Shown here: positions 32,761 to 43,660 of the stretch, in pieces | How the letters are laid out: each line of letters starts with the position of its first letter | How positions within the stretch are numbered: the first letter of the stretch is position 1 | Source of the DNA: Eutreptiella sp. 'Long Island Sound 2002' | Taxonomy: Eukaryota > Euglenozoa > Euglenophyceae > Eutreptiales > Eutreptiaceae | Assembly (NCBI GenBank): GCA_964036045.1 | Contig: OZ038382.1 | Span: 107,220,578 to 107,284,577 of the forward strand | Reading direction: 5' to 3' | Length of the DNA: 64,000 nucleotides | Translations under genes and position numbers: made by a program | Notes under the pieces: model-generated | Told to the model about the DNA's origin: nothing | Database searches by the model: none | What the model saw: the letters and a program-made list of their open reading frames with translations, nothing else

Positions 32761-35109
32761 CAAAGAAGGTCCCTACCAGGACCGGCCCCTGCTGTGCCCC
32801 TTCAGCCTGTAACCGCTGCCGATTTGCTCCTGATCAACGATTGCATTTATCAAAATCCAGGGGTCCAAGTCCAAAAATATAGAAAATAAAATACAATCCT
32901 CCTTCAACCCTGAACAGCAACCAGATCCCACAAATCCAGCAACAATCCAATCCACACTGCGGGCTTCCGTTCAGCATACCGGTCGTCCCACGGTGGCGGG
33001 CATGTACAAGAATTGCACCAAAGAGGAAAGCCCTGAAATTGGCATATGAACACAAATAAAGCAACGTTGGGGAAAGAGGTTAACATACACATTCACAGCC
33101 ATAAACCCCTCATTCCCTGGACTCAAGACCTTCCCTTGACTCACCAACATATTGCCCTGAACTAGGTCAAATGAGATGGCTGAACGCCATGTGTCACAAG
33201 TCAATACACAAACCCCAAAAATGTGTTCACTCCCAAGCCTCTAAATCCTAGTCCAATAGGGGAGGTGGCGTGTCATGGCCTAGAGTGGCACTCAGGACCA
33301 TGCCCTACCCTGACATAACCTTGGTTGGACTTGGAGTCGAATGAGCTTGGAGAACTGCCCCATGAGAATGACCTCACAACCTGGCAAAATCAGGCAAATC
33401 ACACCATAATGCCCAAAATTCAATTATATACTCAAAAATGCATACGGCAAATATTCAAATGCTCCATGCATGTGTCAAACCGGAAAGTAGTATACAAGGG
33501 TGATATAGACCAAAAGTCGATGCCCAAGAATATTCCATCATTGACTCCGAAACCTCTCCGGTTATGTACATGGCATGCTTCACAAGTCAGCTCATGAGTT
33601 TGAGACCTAATTTTGTGAGGCCTCGTGTGCCAAGCCAAAGTGACCACGTGATCCGGCATATGGTGAGGTGCAACACCGAAGCATATGCCAACATATGAGC
33701 AACATACCATAGTTCACGGATCTCTAGGCACTTTACTGTTAGCCGACCAGTTGAGCACATAAAACACAAAAATGAGCATAAAATGAGGTCAAAAACATGA
33801 AAATATGTCCAAATACAAAGTTGTCTTGATAGTATATCTCTATGCTCACCCGTGATATCCGCTTATGGTTCAATACACAAATGATTGGAACCATTTACGA
33901 ACAATTCCCCCACTTGGATCCCCAATCGGGCGCATGGAGATACCTTCGCCACCCATATCTACATGCCCCATGACAATGGGAGTGCACTCATGGATCTCTT
34001 TGCCAAACATACCATGAGCAATACATATGCGGTAGACTTAGTCTAGCGCTTTGAGTCCCACAATTGGGACATGGGCAAAGCCCTTCTCACGTGTGGCTCC
34101 CCATCTCCTCGGCCACACGAAGATATATAACATGGGCGTGAGCATATCGAAGCACATACCATGCATATAACACATACCCTCAAAAGTGGCTCCCACCATG
34201 ATATGCCATGTCCCTCCATTGGCATAACTTCACGTTAAAAATACGTAGGAACCCAATGAAAGTTGCTATGCAACCCCAACACTCATGCGGTACACTCGAA
34301 AGTCGCAAAAAAATATTCGGTTGCACGGTCCAAGAGTTATATATCACTTTATACCCTCTTGACCATTATCCCTTGCTATACCGGGCATGTGTACACACCA
34401 AAGGCGTTTGATGCTTCCTCAATTAAGTTGAGACTAAGGCGCTTGCAACCCAACCTTTCTTATTCTCTTTCCTCACACTCGCGCGTAGATGTGGCCCTTC
34501 AAAGCGGTCCCACGATTCACTTTTGTTTCCCTTATATCTCCAAGTCAAATGGGTGGCAAGTATAAGGGAAACCTGATTTGGGCATAGGGAAAGGAGTATG
34601 ACCACTCGAAGAAGACCAAATCAAGTGCGGCGATGTCGAAGTCGAAAATCCGATTTCGACATCGCAAAAAATTCAGATTAAAATTTCGAGTGCATATTTA
34701 GAAAATTGCGGAAGCAACGAACCCTTTACTGATGAAATCTGACCCTTCATCAGGGTTTCCGCCAAAATATCTGGAAATAACAGTTAACCAATCGGTTAAC
34801 GCAAAATCCCGAGCCAACTGACAGTCGCCGATACATTGACCATCAGAACGAAAGGCTGAAAAATTACGGAAACATTATGATAATAAAACCCTGTTGATTC
34901 CTGATATTCCAATATATAAATCTCCGCTGGCGGCGCCTCGGTACTGAATGTGGCCGCTCATAGCCGGAATGGCCAAACCTATCACACTATCACATCGGGT
35001 TAGATCAGGTGGATGGGAGAGTATGATATCAGCCAATGGCGGCTTGCCGGCACATAGATACACACCCCAAGTGACCCAAAGATGGCGACGGGGGTCCGAA
35101 CCGGCTTCA
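32761..35109 (-). repeat. 5' LTR of CHR2
   Basis: The partner of 22123-24471, same length. It would carry the promoter and transcription start for CHR2; candidate AT-rich elements exist but I cannot fix a TATA box. The outer end (plus 35109) is followed by the CCGG target duplication and then LINE-B sequence. Confidence 0.93.
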
Positions 35110-36170
35110 CCGGATCTCGTTTGGCTGGGTCACCTGCATGGCACGGGCTGCCTCAGTGCCCGGGCTGTGGGCACTGGGTTTCCTACTGTTGTGCGGCGTT
35201 TGTGTTTGGGTGCGGTTTGCGGTTGGGTGTGGGTTTTGTTAACCCCAGGAGTCCTGGCTGGGGTCTTGGGTGGGTGTGTTTGGGCACGGTTTGTGGTGTT
35301 GTTCCTCTTTTGCCGGCTGTTTGTGGTGTTCGTGGTTGGGCTTAGGTTTCCGCCTGCTTATGGGATGTGTGTGGTTTCGTGCGCGCTCTGCTTGCCCCCC
35401 GCCGTTTCCGGTTCCGGTGTGCGGTGTGGGCGTGCGTGCTGGGCCCGGGTCCCGGCTGTGCCCCGCCATTCTTGGCTGGGTTGTCGGGGTGTGTTTCTTG
35501 CGCTTTTTTTTTTTTGGCTTTGTGGTGTCGGTTGCTGGGTGTCCCTATCCCGGGCCTTGTGGTCCCTGTCCCCCCATCTCCTTTCTTTCGGGCTGGGCCG
35601 CTGGCTCTCTTTTTTTTTCTTTCTTCGTGGTGTGTGTCTGCATGTTTCGGTGCCCCTTTTCCCGGTGGGCCGCTGTTCCAGGCTTGGTGTTGCCGGTTTT
35701 GGCTCGGTGGTCCCCCTGTGCCTCTTTCAGGGTCCTGTCTTCGGTGCCTTCTGGGTGGGGGGTTTGGCCGCCTCTGGTGGTGTTGGCGGGCGGTTTGCCG
35801 GCTGTGGGCTGTTTTCGCGCCCCCCCCCCCTCCCTCCTCTGTTTTTTTTTTGTTTTGGGGGGGGGCCTGCCTGTTCCTCTCTCTGCCTTCCGTGGGCTGG
35901 CGCACGCACTGGCCCGCATTCAGTGCGGTCTTTCGGGCTGCTGTTGGCGGTTGCGTTCTGTTTGGCCGTGTTCCGGCCCCATGGGTCGGCTGTGCTATGT
36001 ACACGTTGGGCTCGGCGCCCCTTCTTGCCGTGTTAGGTCCTGGCTCTGCCGGCTGGGCAGCTGCGCCAGGCGGCTGCGTGTGGCTCTGGGTTAGGGGGCT
36101 GGGGTTGTTCGTGTCCTTTCCCTCTCTGCGGTGCCGGTTTTAACCTTCTGGGTGGTCCGCCACCGTTGTT
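35110..36170 (-). mobile_element. LINE-B 3' region, segment homologous to LINE-D
   Basis: Read on the minus strand, 35110 to about 35930 matches 16520-17295 of LINE-D, including homopolymer-rich spots, but lacks the minisatellite. The plus strand here is strongly A-poor (minus strand T-poor), as in LINE-D. Long ORFs on either strand follow from the composition and are not supported as genes. Confidence 0.8.
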
Positions 36171-37619
36171 GCCAGGCGCGTGGTGGCTCCGTGCGTTGCC
36201 TGCGGTGCCGGTGTGTGGCGTGCTGGTGCGGCGTCTTCCGGGGTGTGCGGTGGCTGGCTTCGGTTAGTCCTTCAGGTTAGGGTCAGTCGTGCCGTGTTGT
36301 GCCGCTCTGTGCCGCGTCGCGTCGCGTCGTGCTGTGGCACGTTGCACTATGGCGCGCTGTGGTGCCCTGTGCCGTGGTCTCGCGTTGTGCAGTGGTGGGT
36401 CAGTGGAGGTCAGCCTGGCCTGTGTCGCGGTGTGGAGTGCGGGCCGGAGTGTGGCTGGCTGGTGGCTGGGGGGTGCGGTTAGTTGTGGGGGTCTCGCCGG
36501 GTCCGTGCCGTGGGGGCCTGGGCGTGCCGCTCGGGCTGGTGGGTCGGGTAGGCGTCCGTGGGGTTGCCCTTCCTGGGGGCCTGTGCCTTGGTACCGTGTC
36601 CTCTGGGGGTTCCGGTCCCTAACCCTGGTCGCTGTGGCCGTGCCTTCGTCCTCTTCCGGTGCCTGTGAGGTGGCCCTTGTGGCAGCAGGGGTCGTCGTCT
36701 GGCGGTGAGGGCGTGGTGGTGCGCCGTGCGGCGGCGTTCCCTGCGGCTTCCTCTGTGGGTGTGGCCTGTTCTCCCCGTGTAGGTGTGCCCTCCATTCAGC
36801 GTGTGGTTTCCGGTGGCTGGTGGGTGTGCGCTGGTGTGATCCGTACGGCGTCCGATGCTTGCTTCGGCGGTGCGTGTTGGGGGATGCTCCCCTCGGAGTC
36901 GTGCGGCGTTCGGTGGGGGTGGGGCGGTGTTGGTCCTCCCGTCGTGGTATGCCCTTCCTGGGTGTGGGTCGTGGCGTTTGCCGTGGTGCCCTTTTCCTCC
37001 GCGCCTTGGTCCCCGCTCCTGCCCCTTCCTGGTTCTTGGGTGGTTTCCTGTGCCCATGTGGTGTCTCTTCTGGCGCCCTGTCCCTATGGGTGCCTGCTCT
37101 CACTTGGGGCCCCTCCGTGCCCTCTTGCCTGAGTGTCCCTTGGTGTCCCTTGCCCTCCCCTTGCCCTTGTCCTTCCCCTTCCTGGTGTGGTGGTGGCGGG
37201 AGGGGCGGGGTGGGGAGGGGGCGCCGCTGGCCCAGGCCTGGGGGTGGGTGGCCTGGAGCCATTGGCGGAGGGCTTGGGGGGTGTAGGGGGGGCGGAGGCC
37301 CTGGACTGCATCGCGGAGGAGGGCCCCCCATGCCGCTTGCGGCATGATGGCCTCCAGGGCGGCCTCGTTGGGGTCGGTGGGGGTGCGGGTGTGCATCTCC
37401 TCGAAAGAATGCACCATGTGCACCCCATCTTGCCCTCCCGCTCCCCCGGCCCACTTCACCCAGCGGCGGAGCTCCTGCAAAGCGGGGGCAGACCACCAGG
37501 CGAGGTGGGCGGGGGCCTGGGGCTGTAGGTGTAGGTGTAGCGTGACCTGACGATATAGGCTTTTCTTGGAAGCCGCACGCCCCGACGGTTGGCGGGAGGT
37601 CTCCGTCTAGCACTAGAGA
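36171..37619 (-). mobile_element. LINE-B 3' region, low-complexity, possible small coding remnant
   Basis: The T-poor minus strand has long open frames with Pro/Arg/Gly/His-rich products. The piece at 37480-37100 (start MQELRRWVKWAGG, later LEAIMPQAAWGALLRD) is of higher complexity and may be a real protein fragment, but I do not recognise it. The rest looks like composition-driven open frame. A small inverted repeat GGCCCTT/AAGGGCC lies at 37620-37638. Confidence 0.45.
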
Positions 37620-37726
37620 GGCCCTTCATTCAAGGGCCCCTCCACGCGCTGTGTTTCTTGCCGGCTGTTTCGCTCTTTGTCGCGCCGCTCGCTGCATCCC
37701 GCGCACTACATGCTCGTGCCTCGCAA

Positions 37727-38012
37727 CTTGGTGCCACCACTTAGTGTGCTTTGTACCACCACTTGGTGGGCTTTGTGCCACCACGCGGTGAACTTTGTGC
37801 CACCTCTGAGTGGGCTTTGTGCCACCACGCGGTGGGCTTTGTGCCACCAGGCGGTGGACTTTGTGCCACCACTTGGTGGGCTTTGTGCCACCACGCGGTG
37901 GACTTTGTGCCACCACGCGGTGGGCTTTGTGCTTCCTTGCGGTGGGCCGCGTGCCACCACATGGTGGACTCGGTGCTTCCAGGTGCTGAGCTTTGTGCCA
38001 CCACGTGGTGGG
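37727..38012 (+). repeat. 22-base minisatellite, about 13 units
   Basis: Unit CTTTGTGCCACCACGCGGTGGG, with phases at 37749, 37771 and 37793. Many units contain the inverted repeat CCACC....GGTGG, so each unit can form a small hairpin. Three units (66 bases) return to frame, giving a spurious 22-residue protein repeat. Confidence 0.93.
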
Positions 38013-38029
38013 CTCGCTGGCTGCTGCAG

Positions 38030-38870
38030 GCAACCTCCGCCCGGTTACCAAACTAGGGGTGTCGAGGGTGCAGCACCAGCAGCACGTCAGGTGCAGCCGT
38101 TGTGCAGCAGCTGCTGCTTCCCCTCTCATGCCGCTGCACATGTTGTGTAGCTCACTGCAGCCAACCCCCGTCCCGTTACCAGTCTAGGGGCTATGGGGGT
38201 GCTGCGTCAGCAGCACGTCAAGGGCAGCCCTCACGCTGCAGCACCTGCAGCCCTTCATGCTGCAGCACGCGTGCTGCAGCTGTCTGCAGCCAAACCCAGC
38301 TCGGTTATCTTTGCAGGGGCTGCTGGGTTGCTGCACCAGCAACACTTCCGGTGTGCTGCGGCTGCTGCAGCCACTTTCTTGCTGTAGTTAGTAGGCCGCA
38401 GCTCAGTGCAGCTGACCGGTGCCCTGTTGCCAATGCAGGAGCTATGGGGGAAGCTGCATCGGCAGCACTTCAGCTGCCGCCCGAGTGTTGCAGCAGCTGT
38501 GGCTCGTTGGGTGCTGGAGCGTGTGTTGCAGCTCACTGCAGCCAACCCCCGCCCCGTTACAAATCTAGGGGCTATGGGGTGCTGGATCAGCAACGCACCA
38601 GGTGCAGCCCTCATGTTGCAGCAGCTGCAGCTCTTCACGCTGCAGTCCATGTGCTGTCCATGTGCTGCAGGTGACCGCAGCCAACGCCCCCGGTAGCAAT
38701 CCAGCAGCTGTGGGGGTGCTGCTGCAGCACCACGTCAGGTGTGCTGCAGCTGCTGCAGCCACTGTCGTGCTGCATTTCGTGGGCTGCAGCTGACCGCAGC
38801 CAACCCCCGCCCCGTTACCAATGCAGAAGCTATGGGGGTGCTGTGTCAGCGGCACTTCAGCTGCCGCCCT
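38030..38870 (+). repeat. Tandem array of 7 diverged units of about 123-131 bases
   Basis: A landmark like CCGTTACCAATCTAGGGGCT recurs at about 38044, 38174, 38297, 38424, 38555, 38686 and 38812. Each unit also has GCTGCAGC-rich words. The array directly follows the 22-base minisatellite. Composition differs from the T-depleted flanks, so the block 37620-39290 may be a separate insertion. Confidence 0.85.
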
Positions 38871-39290
38871 CGTGTGGCACCCGTACCTGTCATGGGCTCG
38901 GGCTGCGTCGTTGTTCACGTGCAGGGCGCGGGGCTTGCTCGTAGCGTGCACTGCTCGGGGTGTGGGCGCTGGCGCGCTGCTCTGTTGGTGTGTACCCACG
39001 CCAGGTGCCGGTCGCTCCGCGTGTTTGAGGAGGACTGTGCGTGGAGGATGTCCTCTAGTCCTGGGATGAGCTGGCTCAGCGCTGGACGTCCAGCCGATGG
39101 TTACGGCGCTAGCTCCCCACCATGTTGGCATGGTGCCCGAGGCCGCGGGGGATGGGGCCGCCTGCCTCAGGGGGGGCCACTTGGGGCTCGCTCTGCGTGT
39201 TGCCTCTTGCTGCCGGTGTGTGTTTGTGTGGCCTCCCTAGCCTTTTTGATGTAGGCTGTCGCGGCTCTTGGCGCAACGTCGGTGAGACGC
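38871..39290. other. Unassigned spacer
   Basis: About 420 bases of ordinary GC-rich sequence between the tandem array and the next low-complexity region. No gene, repeat or junction is clear. Confidence 0.4.
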
Positions 39291-40930
39291 GCTCAGAGTC
39301 CTCGCACAGGGAGGGCGGCCAAATTAGGCCTCATCCACAGGGCTGAGCCCGCCCGTGGGGTGGGTGGACCTTGTTCGCCTCGACAAGGGTGTGCGGGGGC
39401 CTGGGGGGGGGAGGGGTCCGTGCTCGGGGTCCTGGAGCGGCAGGGGGAGGACGTGGACCTGTGGTGGTGGACGGGGTGGCGGTGCCTGGGGGAGCGGGAG
39501 CGGCGCTGGCGGGGGCTGGGGGTGGAGGACGGGTACGGGCGGAGGGGGGAACGGGAGGGGCAGGTGGACATGGGGCGGCGGTGGCGCGCTTGGTGGCGTC
39601 CGGGGGAGCGGGAGTGGTGGTGGCGGCGGCTGGGGGTGGTGGATGGGTATGGGCGGCGGGGGGAACGGGGAGCGCGGCGGGGCCTGCATGGGGAGGGGGA
39701 GGTGGAGGGGGGGCGGCGGTGGCGTGCCTGGCGGCGCCGGGGGGAGCGGGAGCGGTGGTGGCGGGAGCTGGGGGTGGGGGTCTTGTATGGCCGGAGGGAG
39801 GAGGGGGAGGTGGACATGGGGCGGCGGTGGCGCTCGTGGTGGCGCCCGGGGGAGCGGGAGCGGCGGGAGCGGGGTCCCGGGGGGTCGTGGTGGCACCTGG
39901 GGGAGCGGGAGCGGTGGGAGTGGGTGGTTGAGGCGCGTTGGCCCTGTGGGGAGTGTGGGCGCCGGGGGCGAGTGTGCCGTGCGGGGGGGGGAGCGGGAGC
40001 GCCGCCGTTTGCAGGACCGGGCCTCATCGATCAAGTTGGGCCAGTCAGGAGGCGTCGGCGGGTCCTGGGGGGCTTCGGGTGGTGCCGCCTGGTACTTGGC
40101 GGGGGGGCAGGTCCCCCGTTGTCCATGGATCCGCCACGTAGGGGTGTGGTGGCGGCAGCGGCTGGTGGTATGGGTCGAGTGACTGTCCTTGGCGGGGTTG
40201 GGACCGGGGGGCCCCTTCGGCGTGGACGTGGTGGCCGGGGGGATACTGTTCCTGGTACGGGGGGGGTGGCTGGTACGGGGGGGGTTGCCCCTGGTGGTAG
40301 GTGGGGTATGCGGGTGGAGCGCTCGGTGGCTGCCATCCCATTCGCTGGTGCTGTTCGTGCACGGGGGGTTGTGGCCCGCTGGGGTAGGGTGGTGGGCAGT
40401 GGTAGTGGTGGGGGTGGTGTTGGTGGTGGTGGTGGTGGGGCTGCTGGTGGTGGTGGTGTTGGTAGTGGTGGGGTTGGTGTTGCGGGTATGGCCCTTGGAC
40501 CCCTTGTGGGTTTTCCGGTCCCCCTTGTGGGGGTGGGGGGTTGGGCATCGCGCGCAGTCCCTGGGGCTGCACTATGTGGTGGGCAGGGGGGGCGGGTCGG
40601 GGCCGGGCTTGACGGTGACGGTGGTCGAGGGGTCGCACGTCCCTGGGTTGGTTTGGCCGGCGGTGGTGGTTGTTTATGGGGGATGGATGACAGGGCGCTT
40701 GGTGACGGGGATGTGGACGAGGGTTTGGATGGGGTCGTGTTGGGTGGCCGCCTCTGCGGTGGTGGTGGCTGCCGGTGGGAGGGGGGCGTGGGTTGTGGTG
40801 GGTGGGGGGTCCTGGCTTGCATGAGGGTTTGGGTTAGGGCGGTGTCGGTTGGGTTTGTGTCGTTGCGTTTGTGGTGTTGTGTGTGCTCGCTTGGGCGCTG
40901 GCTTGGGTTTGGGGTTGGGTTTGGGGTTGG
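39291..40930 (-). mobile_element. LINE-B 3' region: Pro-rich and Arg/Ser-rich low-complexity repeats
   Basis: The minus strand is C-rich and T-poor. Around 39480-39930 an irregular unit of about 50-140 bases carries the core GGGGGAGCGGGAG (plus strand). One minus frame (40027-39293) reads as RS-type repeats (SRSPRRR, RSRSPGRHH), while the other frames are Pro-rich. This resembles an SR-protein domain but more likely reflects the repeat. No conserved domain is seen. Confidence 0.5.
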
Positions 40931-41735
40931 CGGGGAGGAAGAGGGACACAACCACCCATGGCACACGCGCACCGCACACAGCACGCACACCGGTGAACAG
41001 GAGCCCAGTGGCCCAGGACACCGCACATGCAACACAACACACCGAGCGAGCACACCAGTGAACAGGAGCCAGCTGGCCCAGGACACCGCAGACGCACCAC
41101 AGCAAACCGCGCGGGCACACCGGTGAACAGGAGCCCAGCGGCCCAGGACACTGCACACACGTAGGGCGGCCGAGGGACAGGAAAGAACCAATACCCCATG
41201 GGTCGGACGCACTGGGGCGACCCAGCCGACCCACCGGGCCAGTGGCAGGAGCGGTACTCCAAGGCCACTGGTCAGAGCCCGGCCAGGCTGCATCGGGAAC
41301 CATGGCAAACGTCACCCGGAGCCATGGAAGCAACCAGTGACAGGCGAGCCGGTACACAGTCCAGGAGGGGGTCACCTGCCAAGCAGAGTGGCCCCGCAAC
41401 TCAGGCCACAAGGGTGAGGCGGTCGTACCGTAGTCAAGCGGGAGCAATACCCCTTGTGGTGAGAGATACTCCACACGCCTGGGCAGCCCCCCAGAGCTGC
41501 CGCCCAAAGGAGGGGGCATGTGGCCCTACCCATGGACACATGTGGGGACACCCTCCCACCTGGGACACATGGACCAGGTGGCCGCGACAATGCCTTCCCA
41601 AGCACATGCGGGAGCGGCTCAAGAGGCACCTGACATAGGGCAGTGGGAGGGACAGGACGTCCCCTTGGTAAGACCTTCTTCCTGCAATGTCAAAGGAGGC
41701 ATCCCGAGCTCCCGAAGATACCTACCTATCTACCC
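40931..41735 (+). mobile_element. LINE-C: 5'-truncated plus-strand LINE 3' end
   Basis: An 805-base insert within LINE-B, flanked by the direct repeat TTGGGGTTGG (40921-40930 and 41736-41745). Strand composition flips at its edges: it is T-poor on plus, whereas LINE-B is A-poor on plus. It ends ACCTACCTATCTACCC and has CCGCCCAAAGGAGGGG about 230 bases before the end and CCCCTTGGTAAGACC about 60 bases before it. No protein is encoded. Confidence 0.72.
40986..41160 (+). repeat. Three tandem units of about 64 bases in LINE-C
   Basis: Units begin CACCGGTGAACAGGAGCC at about 40988, CACCAGTGAACAGGAGCC at about 41054 and the first form again at about 41117, each followed by GGCCCAGGACAC. It is another minisatellite in a LINE 3' region. 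Confidence 0.85.
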
Positions 41736-41745
41736 TTGGGGTTGG

Positions 41746-42599
41746 GGTCCGGTTCCAGGCTGAGGAGGACCTCTGTCCGGAGGTGTGAGGGCGCGGATGT
41801 CAGGTCGGGGGTCTTCCCGGTGCGTTGCCGGGGTGCCTGAGTCGCCTGTTTGGGGGTCGGGGGGTTGGTGCGTGCCGCGCGGCTTTGGCTTTTGCCGTCG
41901 CCTTGAGGATGAGGGCGGCGGGGAGGGGGGGGTCGGAGGATGAGGTGGAGGAGGTGGATGAGGCTGAGGATGAGGAGGAGGTGGTGGACGCGGGTTGGGC
42001 TGTGATGCGGGCGGGCTTGTCGGCGGCGGCTTCTGCTACGGCCACGGCGGGGAGGATAAAGGGCATGTCCTCGGGCTGTAGGTTGGGGGCGGGCGGCTGG
42101 GGGGGCCCGGTCGTGACCTGGCGGCCCGGCAGGCCGATCTGGTTGGCAGCGGCGGGGGAGGGAGGCGCGGGGCTGTGGCCTTCTCCTTCTGGGCTTGGCT
42201 GGGCCGGGGTCCTGCAATGTGTGAGGTTGTGTGGGTTTGCGTCCGCGGGGGGGAACAGTTCGCGTGGGTTGCATTCAGGGGCCAGGGGGGTGGGCCTGGG
42301 TCTTCTGGGGTGTGTGCGGGGGGCGGGGGCGGGCCAATGGGTGGGGTGGGCGTGCCGCGGGGCGCGGGGCTCCTCTCGGCGGGTGTGTGCGGGTTGTCGA
42401 GTGTGGGGGGTGGTGAGGGGTGTCCGGCGGGTGGGTGTGTGGCGGGCGTGTGCTGGTGTTCAGGCGGGTGGGGGAGGCCCGTGTCGCGGGGCCCGGGGAT
42501 GCGCGCGATGGTGGGCGTGTGTGGGTCTCCGGGTGAGCAGCGAGAGGGGAGGGGCATGGGCGGGGATTGTGCGGTGGGGTGTGTTGTGTCGGTGTATGT
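41746..42599 (-). mobile_element. LINE-B region downstream of the Ulp1-like domain
   Basis: The minus strand is open, Pro/Thr/His-rich and of low complexity. It continues the frame of the Ulp1-like domain for some distance (for example PRDTGLPHPPEHQ) before becoming simple C-rich sequence. No domain is recognised. It may be a disordered protein tail or 3' UTR. Confidence 0.5.
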
Positions 42600-43660
42600 G
42601 TCCGCTCGCCGCGGCGCGCTTGCGTCGCCAGTTGTAGGCCAGGCGGTTTGGAGGAGAAGCTTGCTGTCTTCTGCTGCCGCGGCAAGGATTTCGCAGACGA
42701 GCTTGCGTATCTGGTGGACCTCTTGGTCAGTGGTGGGAAGGGGGTATGCTAGCTCTGGGCTAAGACCCGCGCGGCTGAGGACCCTGTGGATGGCGTGGTA
42801 CCTGCAGGTGAGGGATTGCTGCGGTCTGGGGGGGGGGGGGGGTTTGGCCGCGTGTCCGGGCCCGCCTCGACTTGTGTGTGGGCGGTGGGGATGGCCCAAA
42901 TCCAGGGCACAGTCCCCGTGGGTGGCCAGCGGCGCTGGATCCAGTGCGTCAGGTAGAGCATGGCCAATCCAAGGTGGTAGCCCGCCTTCTCTGAGGTGAT
43001 TTGGGCCAGGGCGCGGGCTGGGCGCTTGTCTCCTGGCTGGAGGACGCCCCCGAGGACCCTGTGCTGGGTGGTGGGGTCGCCTACTGCCCCTGGTGGGGTG
43101 GTCCCTGGGGCGAGCATGGTGTCTGTCCCTTTGACGAGCCATTGCGGGCCGGGGGACATAGCCGTAGCGGCTATCACGTAGTAGTGCCCGCGCTCGAGGA
43201 CTGTAACCCAGACCTCTGGTGGGGGTGGTCACTGTCTGTAGGTGGGGGGGGGGGTCGTCGTCTGGGGTGCGGAGGCCTGCGGCGCGGAGGGCGGTGTCGC
43301 AGGTTAGTGCGGTGGCCTGTTCCTACTGCTCCGGGCGGTTCGGGTCTGCTGGGTGGTCCGTCTCCGCTGGGGCCCGTCGTAGGCGTACAGTCCCTCGACG
43401 CGTGACGTTGATGTCGGTGTCGTGTGTCAGGGCCTGGCCCCACTCGATGGGGGGGATCCAGACGTGCTGGCCCTGGGTGTGTTTGCGGGCTCGTCAGAGT
43501 ACGAGGTCTACGATGGTCTCGTGGAGGCCGTTGCCTGGGGTGGTCAGGTCCCGGAGGGCTTTGATGGTGAGCTTGGTCCAGTCCTCTTGTAGGCCGTACC
43601 AGCCCAGGGGGGTGGTCGGGGCCCTGTCTTTGAGGGTTGCTCGGAGGAGGTCGGGGTCAC
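42600..43660 (-). pseudogene. Degenerate Ulp1-like (C48) cysteine protease domain at the 3' end of LINE-B ORF2
   Basis: In pieces across frames the minus strand encodes a protein that aligns by eye with 53550-54599: LTTPGNGLHETIVDLVL...HVWIPPIEW versus LVTPGTQISDNLVQAWI...GVWVPHLGW; ERGHYYVIAAT...DTML versus ENGHYYQVRII...DSML; and TCRYHAIHR...TTDQEVHQIRKLV versus LCPVFAIHQ...HTETEVQAAHAAL. The expected catalytic Cys is kept (codon at plus 42804-42806), but the His position reads Gln (plus 43142-43144). There is an in-frame TGA (plus 43494-43496) where the other copy has Trp, a frame change near 43235, and one at a 15-G run (42828-42842). It is probably dead. Ulp1-like proteases are known in NeSL-type LINEs, but there at the N-terminus. 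Confidence 0.6.

Larger units (their letters stand above)
22123..35109 (-). mobile_element. Chromovirus CHR2, complete element
   Basis: A 12,987-base LTR retrotransposon on the minus strand with two LTRs of equal length (2,349 bases each) and a 4-base CCGG direct repeat on both sides (22119-22122 and 35110-35113). It sits in the 3' region of LINE-B. Order on the minus strand: 5' LTR, primer-binding site, gag, UAG, pol, polypurine tract, 3' LTR. Pol carries frameshifts, so this copy is probably not autonomous even though its LTRs are similar. Confidence 0.92.

Noticed and set aside
39291-40030. Host SR splicing-factor gene
   Set aside because: Only the RS-like stretch is present, with no RNA-recognition motif, and the other frames are equally open because of the repeat.
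40900-40935. Telomere-like TTGGGG repeats
   Set aside because: Only a few irregular copies, internal to the window; the TTGGGGTTGG copies are better explained as a target-site duplication around LINE-C.
43494-43496. UGA read as tryptophan in LINE-B
   Set aside because: The stop aligns with Trp in the other copy, but a TGG to TGA mutation in a frameshifted element is simpler.
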